From Candidatus Falkowiibacteriota bacterium (GTDB lineage: Archaea > Iainarchaeota > Iainarchaeia > Iainarchaeales > GCA-2688035): a stretch of DNA of 5,882 nt. This document shows positions 1 through 5,805 of the stretch, piece by piece. Positions within the stretch are counted from its first letter, which is position 1. Each line of letters begins with the position of its first letter. The notes under the pieces were generated by a model that saw only the letters and a program-made list of their open reading frames with translations, made no database searches and was not told where the DNA came from. The position numbers and the translations under genes were made by a program. The stretch covers positions 4,454 to 10,335 of the forward strand of contig JAFCBY010000072.1 of assembly GCA_017610485.1 (NCBI GenBank), in the 5' to 3' direction.

Positions 1-5
1 TAATT

Positions 6-37
6 GTAATAAAAACACTTTCCACAGGGTTTTTTTT
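6..37 (+). promoter_or_regulatory. Possible rfcL promoter and leader
   Basis: An A/T-rich element, GTAATAAAAAC (6-16), is centred about 27 bases before the rfcL ATG. That is where an archaeal TATA box would sit if transcription started at or next to the start codon (leaderless). Between it and the ATG lie a short GGG (27-29) and an unbroken run of eight T's (30-37). The GGG is a poor Shine-Dalgarno candidate, which fits a leaderless transcript. The element is not a perfect TATA match and the window starts only 37 bases upstream, so an operon with an earlier gene cannot be excluded. Confidence 0.35.
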
Positions 38-1438
38 ATGGCAGATCTTTGGACAGACCGGTTTTTTCCAAAAGACTTTAGTGAATTCATTGGAAACCAG
101 GACATTGTGGAAAGGCTCAGGAACTGGGGTGAGAAATGGGAGGCGGGAAACCCCCAAAAGCCGCTTCTTCTCTTTGGGGCGCCGGGCACGGGCAAAACCT
201 GCCTTGCCGTTCTAATAGCGCAGTACTTTGGCTGGCAGATATTTGAGCTGAATGCCTCTGACGCCAGGACAAAGGACATAATCGAAAGGGTTGCCGGCGC
301 TGCCTCGCAGGGAAGCAGTTTCTCTGGCAAAAAAAGGCTGATTCTCTTGGATGAGGTTGACGGCCTGCAGGGAAACTCGGACAGGGGAGGGGTTGCGGCA
401 ATAAACAAGGTAATAAAGCAGAGCAAGAACCCGGTTCTCCTTACGGCAAACGAGGTCTACGGGAACCAGAAGATGACTGCCTTTCGAAGCAGCTGTGACC
501 TGATTCAGTTCAGGAAAATCAATTACCTGAGCATTGCAAAAAGGCTGAGGGAATTGCTCGAAAAGGAAAAGCTTGAGTTTGACCCTGAGGCGGTAAAGCT
601 CCTGGCCCAAAATTCTGCAGGGGACTTCAGGTCCACTCTTATTGACCTTCAAACCATCTCCCTTTCGGATCCAATCACCAAGGAAGCGGTTGAGAGCCTG
701 GGCTACAGGGAAAGGCAGCAGGACGTGTTCAAGACAATGGGCCAAATTCTCAAAGGAAATTCCGTTAAGGAAATAAGGCAGTCGCGATTCAAGTCAGATT
801 TGGATTCCAGAATGCTGTTTAACTGGATTGAGGAAAATATCCCGAGGCACTTTACTGAGGGGGAGGACACTGCAAACGCCTTTGAGAGGCTGAGCAGGGC
901 AGACATCTTCAACGGCAGGATAAGGCGAAGGCAGCACTATGGCTTTCTCCGCTACTCCTCTGAATTAATGACAAGCGGCGTTTCCCTAAGCAGGAAGCAC
1001 GAGTACTCTGGTTGGATTCAGTACCAGTTTCCAAGCCTTTTGAGGAAGCTTGGCTCGAGCAAGGGGCTTCGCAATCTGAGGAAAGAGCTTGGCCAAAAGG
1101 TCGGGCTCTTAACCCATTCAAGCAGCCGCGCCTTCCAGGCATACGACCTGCCCTTCCTCCAGGTTGTCTTCTCAAAAAAGGACAAGGCCATTGCGCTTTC
1201 AGCTGCCCTGGACCTCAGCGAGCCTGAAATAGCTTTCCTCTGCAAAACCAAGCCAACAACCAAAAAGGTGAAAACAATCTTTGAAAAGGCCCAGGGGCTT
1301 AGGCAAAAGGACTTCCTTGAAAGGCGAGGGAAATCACAGCCGCTGGAAGAGAAAGACCTTAAAGCCATTGAAGAAAGCCCAAAGGAAGAGCCTGTTCAGG
1401 AAGAAAAGCCAGGCGAAAACCAGACAAGGCTGTTCTAG
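38..1438 (+). CDS. rfcL: Replication factor C large subunit (archaeal clamp loader)
   Basis: This 466-residue protein is the large subunit of the clamp loader that opens the PCNA ring and loads it at primer-template junctions, using ATP and working with RFC small subunits (none encoded here). The N-terminal AAA+ domain shows Walker A GAPGTGKT (47-54), Walker B LILLDEVDG (101-109), a sensor-1-like LLTANEVY with Asn138, and a sensor-2-like GDFRSTLIDLQ (195-205). The small-subunit SRC arginine-finger motif reads SSC here (151-153), as expected for a large subunit. A helical C-terminal collar follows to about residue 420, then a charged Lys/Glu-rich tail ending in NQTRLF. This Q-x-x-L-F end looks like a short PCNA-interacting peptide. 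Length is near the usual 470-500 residues for the family. The ATG gives the typical start (LWTDRFFPKDFSEFIGN), so no other start is needed. The gene appears intact and monocistronic. Confidence 0.95.
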   Translation: MADLWTDRFFPKDFSEFIGNQDIVERLRNWGEKWEAGNPQKPLLLFGAPGTGKTCLAVLIAQYFGWQIFELNASDARTKDIIERVAGAASQGSSFSGKKRLILLDEVDGLQGNSDRGGVAAINKVIKQSKNPVLLTANEVYGNQKMTAFRSSCDLIQFRKINYLSIAKRLRELLEKEKLEFDPEAVKLLAQNSAGDFRSTLIDLQTISLSDPITKEAVESLGYRERQQDVFKTMGQILKGNSVKEIRQSRFKSDLDSRMLFNWIEENIPRHFTEGEDTANAFERLSRADIFNGRIRRRQHYGFLRYSSELMTSGVSLSRKHEYSGWIQYQFPSLLRKLGSSKGLRNLRKELGQKVGLLTHSSSRAFQAYDLPFLQVVFSKKDKAIALSAALDLSEPEIAFLCKTKPTTKKVKTIFEKAQGLRQKDFLERRGKSQPLEEKDLKAIEESPKEEPVQEEKPGENQTRLF

Positions 1439-1484
1439 AAAGGTATTTATTCTGCTAAGATGTTTTTATATTACGGCCAAAAAG
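1439..1484 (+). promoter_or_regulatory. Short gap with possible rfcL terminator and promoter of next gene
   Basis: The 46 bases between the rfcL stop and the next ATG hold two A/T-rich patches: TATTTATT (1444-1451) and TTTTTATATTA (1463-1473). As a TATA box the first would place a transcript start about 12 bases before the ATG at 1485. The second is too close for a normal leaderless start. The T5 run at 1463-1467 could alternatively help end rfcL transcription, since archaeal termination relies on T-rich stretches. No clear Shine-Dalgarno precedes the ATG. These roles are inferred from position and composition only. Confidence 0.3.
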
Positions 1485-1736
1485 ATGAGAGATATAAGAA
1501 AGCCGCCTGCTCCGGCAGGCAAGCTATCTCCTAGGAATCGCAAGATTGTGGAGCACCTTTTGTCCATGAGAAACGCACTTGCTTTTAGGTCTGAGATGGA
1601 GGTTCAATATGGGTATGGCCATCTCACTAAAGGTGTGTTATACACGGTCTTCACTAGAGTAAATGCAGCTACTATGCACCCGAACAGGAAGAGGGCAATT
1701 CTTAGGGCCATCACCGGTTACAATTCAAAGGTCTAG
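1485..1736 (+). CDS. Small basic hypothetical protein, possible helix-turn-helix
   Basis: I do not recognise this 83-residue protein. It is very basic (16 Lys/Arg against 4 Asp/Glu), without Cys, signal peptide or membrane segment. After a Pro-rich start (KPPAPAG, 6-12) it looks helical: about 20-33, 35-42, 46-58 (HLTKGVLYTVFTRV) and 66-77 (PNRKRAILRAIT). That spacing resembles small phage-repressor/XRE-like helix-turn-helix domains, which together with the charge suggests nucleic-acid binding; this is inference. The frame is open back into rfcL, but the ATG at 1485 is preferred because an earlier start would overlap rfcL by more than 150 bases with a low-complexity Lys/Arg-rich translation. 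No Shine-Dalgarno is visible. Four of its ten Arg codons are AGA, whereas rfcL uses almost only AGG, hinting at a different origin. It converges on pheT and shares the stop-codon bases. It could still be a chance frame. Confidence 0.55.
   Translation: MRDIRKPPAPAGKLSPRNRKIVEHLLSMRNALAFRSEMEVQYGYGHLTKGVLYTVFTRVNAATMHPNRKRAILRAITGYNSKV
1505..1520. repeat. Perfect GC-rich inverted repeat inside the 5' end of the small ORF
   Basis: GCCTGC (1505-1510) and GCAGGC (1515-1520) are perfect reverse complements separated by TCCG, giving a 6-bp GC-only stem with a 4-base loop. It begins 20 bases after the ATG at 1485 and encodes the PPAPAG stretch. It stands out because the flanking sequence is AT-rich. 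It could be an mRNA hairpin near the start codon, or one copy of a dispersed palindromic element. Only one copy is seen here, so neither role is shown. Confidence 0.6.
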
Positions 1737-3379
1737 ATTTCCAACTCTAACACTGCCGTCGGCTGCTCTAATCCAAATGATTGCAGAACAGTTTTGTTGA
1801 CCTCTCCCACAAGGCCCTTCTTTCCGCCAATGGCAACAGAAGCACTCTTTCCTTTTTCCAAGGCAGGTTCTGTGTTTCCCTTCAGCTCGTACTTCAGCCC
1901 CAGGTTGTCTGCCACCGCGTCAAGGACTCCTTTGATAACGGTAAACTCCGCGCCCTTTCCTGAAATGGCAATGCACAACCTGTCCTTTTCCGAAACCCTT
2001 GTCTCGGCCTTTGAATCCAGCTCAAGTATCTTTCCAACCTCGAATATTTTCTGAGGGAAGGCATAGTGCTTGTTCTCTGCCAGGAACTGCAGCAGTTCTG
2101 GGTAAAGCCTTTTCCTGAAAACGGTGTAACTCTCGCTTATGGGGTTTGCAAGCTCAACAAACTGCTCCTTTTCAGCATTCAATCCTATCTTTTCAACCTG
2201 CTTTGCCTTGCTGCTCATGGTGTAGGTTAAAACACCCTGCAGGCCAAGCCCTGCGCAGATCTCCCTCACAACCCTTGCCCTCTTGCCTTCCGGCCTTTCC
2301 TTTCCCTCAACTGCAAGCTCCATCGGCTTTGGCTTAATCTTTCCAAAGCCGTAGGAAATAAGCACGTCCTCTATGACGTCAACAGGGTGAAGGATGTCGT
2401 CCCTGTAGGCCGGATACAAGCATTCAATCTTTCCCTTTTTCTTCCTGGCATCATACCTTGCATTCTGAAGCAGGTTAACAATTTCTTTGCTGTCCAAATC
2501 AAGGCCACTAACCTTCCTTACGTCCTCGGCCATTACGAAAACTTTCTTTGGTAAAAAGTCAGGCGTCACAATTGTTTTATTCGGGTACTTTATTTTTACG
2601 CTGTAAACCTCAAAACCGCGTTCGGCCAGAGAGGACACCATTACATTTAGTGCTGTGTTAACAGTTTTCTGGCTGTAGCCTGTTACCTCAACCAAAAGGT
2701 CCTTTGTTTTCTTGCTTACCTTTCCTGTCAACTGCGAGTTGATGATTGGCGGCATGCTTGCAACAACCCCTTTCGAGTCCTCGAAAATAGGATAAGTTGA
2801 ATAGCCGTCAAGCAAATGCTTGTACTCCTTTCCCTTTGGATGCTCTAAAAGAATTTCTTCCAGATCCATCTCAAACTTGTACTCAAGCGGAATGAATTTT
2901 TTGGCCTGGGGCTTGTATGCCCTGTAGTGCATTGGCTGTTTGAGTTTGTCCCAGTCGTAGATGCCAACAGCCGCTTCCTTCCTTTTCCTGCCAAAGGTCA
3001 TGCAGACCTTTTCCTGAGAGTTAATCATTTGAATAAGGGTTTCTTCATTTATCTTCACATTTTTGATGATTGCAGCGGCAATACAGGGTCTGATTTTTGC
3101 AACGCTCTTGTCAACTATTACTGAAACACTGCTCGTCCTAACCTTATACTTTGGTACGCCCTTGTCTTTGGTGAGCCTGCCCCTAATCTCCCGTGCAATC
3201 CCCTCTGCCGAGAACAGGTCAGGCCTGTTCGTGTCCTTGATATCAACAGTAATGGAATCACCGTCCACTGCCTCAACCTCTCCCTTTGCGTAAAGCACAG
3301 TCTCCTTGAAGTCGGCAAGGGAAAGCCTTTTCCCAACAAGCTTCTGCATGTCCTTCAGGCTAACATTAACGTTTGGCAT
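1733..3379 (-). CDS. pheT: Phenylalanyl-tRNA synthetase beta subunit, archaeal type
   Basis: This is the 548-residue beta subunit of the cytoplasmic (alpha-beta)2 PheRS, which charges tRNA-Phe with phenylalanine. The beta subunit contributes tRNA binding and hydrolytic editing of misacylated Tyr-tRNA-Phe. Domains in order: an N-terminal B1-like region with DIKDTNRPDLFSAEGIAREI (47-66); the B3/B4 editing domain from about 95 to 265, including PPIINSQLTGKVSKKTKDLL (210-229); a B5 domain about 275-350 with YRDDILHPVDVIEDVLISYG (325-344); and a degenerate class II synthetase core from about 355 to the end. Length is typical of the archaeal/eukaryotic form and shorter than the bacterial form, which carries extra N-terminal tRNA-binding and C-terminal anticodon-binding domains. 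The start (MPNVNVSLKDM) fits the family and has a perfect Shine-Dalgarno. The ATG shares one base with the stop of the preceding gene, as last member of the pheS operon. One point to check: the usual TG-x-D after the editing-domain strand reads TGYS (233-236). Confidence 0.95.
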   Translation of the reverse strand: MPNVNVSLKDMQKLVGKRLSLADFKETVLYAKGEVEAVDGDSITVDIKDTNRPDLFSAEGIAREIRGRLTKDKGVPKYKVRTSSVSVIVDKSVAKIRPCIAAAIIKNVKINEETLIQMINSQEKVCMTFGRKRKEAAVGIYDWDKLKQPMHYRAYKPQAKKFIPLEYKFEMDLEEILLEHPKGKEYKHLLDGYSTYPIFEDSKGVVASMPPIINSQLTGKVSKKTKDLLVEVTGYSQKTVNTALNVMVSSLAERGFEVYSVKIKYPNKTIVTPDFLPKKVFVMAEDVRKVSGLDLDSKEIVNLLQNARYDARKKKGKIECLYPAYRDDILHPVDVIEDVLISYGFGKIKPKPMELAVEGKERPEGKRARVVREICAGLGLQGVLTYTMSSKAKQVEKIGLNAEKEQFVELANPISESYTVFRKRLYPELLQFLAENKHYAFPQKIFEVGKILELDSKAETRVSEKDRLCIAISGKGAEFTVIKGVLDAVADNLGLKYELKGNTEPALEKGKSASVAIGGKKGLVGEVNKTVLQSFGLEQPTAVLELEI

Positions 3380-3780
3380 TAGGGGTGCCTCCTTCTAGTA
3401 TTTTTTCTTCCTGGCCCTTTTGCTGCCCCGGCTGCATTTTTTGTATGCACCTTTAACTTGCTGAGTGCGATGCTACCCCAGCCCATTGCATAACGTTTCG
3501 GGTCTATTTCAATAATTGGCTCAAGTTTTGCAAGAATCTCCGGCGTATTAATCCTTTTCAAGGCTGCCCCAAGATTTGTATTCCTGCCCGCTCTGGGGGT
3601 TGTCCTTGCTACATAGGCGACGTTGGCGGCAACAAATCTCAGATACTCTGCCAAAAATGCATCGCCTGTCTTTTTGCCCACGGCACTAAATTTTTGTTCA
3701 ATATACCTTTCCAGCAGTGGCAATTCCTTGATTAGGCAGGCTTTCAACGCCGCTTCAAACATTTTTCCTTCCCCAATCAT
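3379..3780 (-). CDS. Unrecognised 133-residue protein between pheS and pheT
   Basis: I do not recognise this protein. It is the middle gene of the pheS operon: its ATG overlaps the pheS stop as ATGA and its TAA overlaps the pheT ATG as TAATG. It looks soluble and largely helical: an amphipathic N-terminal part (FEAALKACLIKELPLLERYI, 8-27), a helix FLAEYLRFVAANVAYVA (42-58), an Arg/Asn loop TPRAGRNTNLGAALKRIN (61-78), then TPEILAKLEPIIEI and WGSIALSKLKV. The last 20 residues are Gly/Lys/Arg-rich (KGPGRKNTRRRHP) and probably disordered or RNA-binding, though the Arg run also encodes the pheT ribosome-binding site. No Cys cluster, P-loop or membrane span is seen. Met7 at 3762 is an alternative start with a better Shine-Dalgarno. 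Placement between the two PheRS subunits suggests equal dosage and possibly a role in PheRS assembly or tRNA handling; that is inference only. Confidence 0.85.
   Translation of the reverse strand: MIGEGKMFEAALKACLIKELPLLERYIEQKFSAVGKKTGDAFLAEYLRFVAANVAYVARTTPRAGRNTNLGAALKRINTPEILAKLEPIIEIDPKRYAMGWGSIALSKLKVHTKNAAGAAKGPGRKNTRRRHP
3388..3396 (-). promoter_or_regulatory. Strong Shine-Dalgarno for pheT inside the upstream gene
   Basis: On the minus strand AGAAGGAGG lies with its last base 8 bases before the pheT ATG. It is the strongest ribosome-binding site in the window and is built from the Arg-Arg-Arg codons (AGA AGG AGG) of the upstream 133-residue gene, whose stop overlaps the pheT start as TAATG. 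pheT can therefore recruit ribosomes directly as well as through read-on from the gene before it. Confidence 0.8.
3767..3774 (-). promoter_or_regulatory. Ribosome-binding site that questions the start of the 133-residue gene
   Basis: On the minus strand GGGGAAGG lies 4 bases before the in-frame ATG at 3762 (Met7). The upstream ATG at 3780, part of the ATGA overlap with pheS, has only GGTGGT three bases before it, which is rather close for good pairing. Initiation at 3762 would give a 127-residue protein beginning MFEAALK and no overlap with pheS. The annotated start at 3780 rests on the coupling geometry. Confidence 0.5.
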
Positions 3781-5240
3781 TCAACCACCATCTTGCTTTT
3801 CCTCAGCCATTTCAAGTCACGTGCAAACAAATACCTTATGTCCTTTATGCCTAGCTTGAGCATGGCAAGCCTGTCAATCCCCATGCCCCAAGCAATTGCC
3901 CCAACATTTATTCCAAGAGGCTTAACAACTTCCGGCCTTAGAACGCCGCCGCCGGCAAGCTCGATCCAGCCAAGCTTTGGGTGCTTTGCACTCAGTTGAA
4001 CAGAGGGTTCGGTGAAAGGGTAGTAATCCGGGAAGAACTTGACTTCATCTGCACCGCCAACCTCGATTGCCACCTTTTCCAGAATTCCAAGCAAATGCCT
4101 AAAGTTTATGCCCTCTCCCACAATGAAGCCGTCAAACTGGTTGAACTCGACCAGGTGGGATGCGTCAACAACGTCCGGCCTAAAGCACCTGTTTATCACA
4201 AAGTACTTGCCCGGTACCTCGATGCCTTCAACCAATTGCCTTGAGTCGGCTGCCGTGCCGTGCGCCATTGGCATTAGCCTTGAGGCAATCTCCTCACTCC
4301 ACTTGTAGCCCCAGCCCCTGCTTCCGGTGTTTCCGCCGTTCTCGTGGGCTGCCTTGACCTTTGCAACAACTTTCTTGTCAGGAAGCTTCCCAAACTTCGG
4401 CTGCTTTAACTGGTATGTGTCGGTCCAAGACCTTGCAGGATGGTTTTGGGGCTGGAACAGCACGTCAAAATTGTAAAATTCCTGCGTGATGAGCCTTTCT
4501 TTCATCTCTTTAAACCCAAGGTTTACCAGCTTCTGCCTCAACTGCTCCAGGAACTGCGCATAGGGCTGCTTTTTCCCAATAAAGATTTTGGGAACTGCAC
4601 CGTGCACATTGTAGCTTCTTTTCTTGACCTTTCCCACCATTCCAAGGGCCATCTCCCCTTCCTTGTTGAGCCTTGCCCTTTTCTCAACAGACATCACTGC
4701 TTCCACAAGCGTTCTCTTCAAGGCCTCTTTCAATGCCTTCTCATTCAATTGCCTGCTTTCCTCGGAAACAGCTTTCAAAACCTTTTCCAGGGCATATTCT
4801 CCATCAAGCAATTCCTTTTCCAGGCCTGTTAGCTCGAGCACGGTTTCCTTGCCTGGCGTGATGCTAATCCAGGCATTCCTCTTTGCAATCCCCATTGCAA
4901 CGTTGAATTCCGGTCTGTTGAGCTGGCTCTTCTTGCGAACCTGGTCCAGACTTCCCCTGCCGCCCAGCTCAACAAGGGCCTCGACAAAGAGCCTTTCAGG
5001 AAGCGCCTTTCTCAAGCTGCTTTTTCCAATGGCAGTCAAAACAAGCCTTTCGTCCTTTTCTTCCACGACTTCGACAAGGTTTTTTTCACGAAGCCATTCC
5101 AAGGCGCGCCTCACACTATCAATAGGGATTCTGGCAGAGCCGGCAATTTCGTCCAAACCCTTCAATTCTTTCAGGTCAAGCGCTTTCAGGCAGGTTACCT
5201 CAATCTCGCTCAGGCTTTCGACTTTCTGACTCAATTCCAT
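3777..5240 (-). CDS. pheS: Phenylalanyl-tRNA synthetase alpha subunit, archaeal type
   Basis: This 487-residue catalytic subunit of PheRS activates phenylalanine with ATP and transfers it to tRNA-Phe. The N-terminal 200 residues hold winged-helix-like modules (about 5-75 and 80-140) followed by charged helices, the tRNA/DNA-binding-fold extension typical of archaeal and eukaryotic alpha subunits. The class II core starts near 225: motif 1 region with HPARSWTDTYQL (267-278), then AHGTAADSRQL (326-336), motif 2 VINRCFRPDVVDASHLVEFN (348-367) with Arg351 and Arg354, the Phe-pocket region FFPDYYPFTEPSVQLSA (402-418), and motif 3 GAIAWGMGIDRLAMLKLGI (447-465). The C-terminal end (YLFARDLKWLRKSKMVVE) is where the archaeal family normally stops. 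The start at 5240 gives a full N-terminal winged helix. It is the first gene of the pheS, 133-residue protein, pheT operon and faces nob1 divergently. It appears intact. Confidence 0.96.
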   Translation of the reverse strand: MELSQKVESLSEIEVTCLKALDLKELKGLDEIAGSARIPIDSVRRALEWLREKNLVEVVEEKDERLVLTAIGKSSLRKALPERLFVEALVELGGRGSLDQVRKKSQLNRPEFNVAMGIAKRNAWISITPGKETVLELTGLEKELLDGEYALEKVLKAVSEESRQLNEKALKEALKRTLVEAVMSVEKRARLNKEGEMALGMVGKVKKRSYNVHGAVPKIFIGKKQPYAQFLEQLRQKLVNLGFKEMKERLITQEFYNFDVLFQPQNHPARSWTDTYQLKQPKFGKLPDKKVVAKVKAAHENGGNTGSRGWGYKWSEEIASRLMPMAHGTAADSRQLVEGIEVPGKYFVINRCFRPDVVDASHLVEFNQFDGFIVGEGINFRHLLGILEKVAIEVGGADEVKFFPDYYPFTEPSVQLSAKHPKLGWIELAGGGVLRPEVVKPLGINVGAIAWGMGIDRLAMLKLGIKDIRYLFARDLKWLRKSKMVVE

Positions 5241-5288
5241 GAAACCACTGAATAAAAGTAATGTGAAAGGCTTTTAATAAATATAACC
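5241..5288 (-). promoter_or_regulatory. Probable promoter of the pheS operon
   Basis: On the minus strand TTATATTTATTAAAA (5286 down to 5272) is a good archaeal TATA-like element. It predicts a transcript start about 25 bases downstream, near 5256, leaving a leader of roughly 15 bases before the pheS ATG. The leader contains CAGTGGTTTC, whose GTGG is only a weak Shine-Dalgarno. No other promoter is needed for the three tightly overlapping genes downstream. Confidence 0.55.
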
Positions 5289-5304
5289 AAACAAGTATTT
5301 CTGC
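5265..5304 (+). promoter_or_regulatory. Probable leaderless promoter of nob1
   Basis: GAAAGG (5265-5270) could be a purine-rich BRE next to TTTTAATAAATATAA (5272-5286). The A/T core is centred about 25-27 bases before the nob1 ATG, so transcription would begin at or next to the start codon. No Shine-Dalgarno is visible in the intervening CCAAACAAGTATTTCTGC, consistent with a leaderless mRNA. The same A/T core serves pheS on the other strand. Confidence 0.5.
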
Positions 5305-5805
5305 ATGCTTTACCTAATTGACAGCTCGGCTGTCCTCAACGACTTTGGCTTTGAGTTCAGGCCGGAACACAAGTACATCACAACGCCCCTGATCATAAAC
5401 GAGTTCAGGGACATGAGAAGCCGCAACCTGATGGAGAACGCGCTCCAGCAAGGCCTTCTTTCCATTGGGGATCCAAAAAAAGAAACAATAAATTATGTAG
5501 AAGACACCGTTGCTGAGAAGGGCTTTACAAGGCTTAGCAGGCCAGACCTCTCATTAATCGCGCTTGCCCTTGACCTAAAAAAGCAGGCCAGGGAATTCCT
5601 GCTTGTAACAGATGACTTCAGCATCCAGAATTTCTGCTCTGTTCTGGAAATTCCCTTCCAGGACGCCATCAGGGGCAAAATTGAGAAGGAAATTTCCTTC
5701 TCCCTTGAATGCACCGCCTGCAAAAAAACACTTGAAATGTCCTCTAAGGCAAGAAAATGCCCTGTTTGCGGCTCAAACCTTAAAAGGAAAAGGCTTGAAG
5801 AGTAA
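5305..5805 (+). CDS. nob1: Nob1-type endoribonuclease (PIN domain plus zinc ribbon)
   Basis: This 166-residue protein matches archaeal Nob1, the endonuclease that cuts the 3' end of 16S rRNA during late maturation of the small ribosomal subunit. The PIN domain covers about 1-120 with the expected acidic metal-binding residues: Asp6 in LIDSSAVL, Glu33 in INEFRD, Asp81 in SRPDLSLIALAL, and Asp103/Asp104 in LLVTDDFSIQN. A C-terminal zinc ribbon follows with C-x2-C pairs Cys136/Cys139 (ECTACK) and Cys152/Cys155 (KCPVCGS), then a basic tail KRKR. This order and size are typical of archaeal Nob1, and the zinc ribbon separates it from VapC-type PIN toxins; no antitoxin gene lies beside it. The ATG at 5305 gives the standard PIN start. 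It is divergent from pheS, and its TAA overlaps an ATG of a following reading frame. Confidence 0.92.
   Translation: MLYLIDSSAVLNDFGFEFRPEHKYITTPLIINEFRDMRSRNLMENALQQGLLSIGDPKKETINYVEDTVAEKGFTRLSRPDLSLIALALDLKKQAREFLLVTDDFSIQNFCSVLEIPFQDAIRGKIEKEISFSLECTACKKTLEMSSKARKCPVCGSNLKRKRLEE

Noticed and set aside
212..745. Minus-strand open frame of 177 codons opposite rfcL
   Set aside because: It lies wholly inside the AAA+ domain coding region of rfcL and shows no recognisable domain or ribosome-binding site.
1281..1484. Upstream extension of the 83-residue ORF to an ATG at 1281
   Set aside because: It would overlap rfcL by more than 150 bases, and the extra translation is a Lys/Arg-rich shadow of the charged RfcL tail.
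1439..1484. Possible tRNA or small RNA in the gap after rfcL
   Set aside because: Only 46 AT-rich bases without cloverleaf arms or T-loop sequence.
4130..4142. PheS EFNQFDG in place of the bacterial FHQxEG motif-2 sequence
   Set aside because: From memory, archaeal PheS proteins such as those of Thermococcales carry EFNQxDG here, so this is the normal archaeal form.
4624..5229. Long plus-strand open frame of about 200 codons opposite pheS
   Set aside because: It is antisense to a clear pheS; its Ser/Phe/Pro-rich translation is the typical mirror of a charged coding strand, and no start signal is evident.
5305..5805. VapC-type toxin as an alternative for the PIN protein
   Set aside because: The C-terminal four-cysteine zinc ribbon and basic tail fit Nob1, and no antitoxin-like small gene precedes it.
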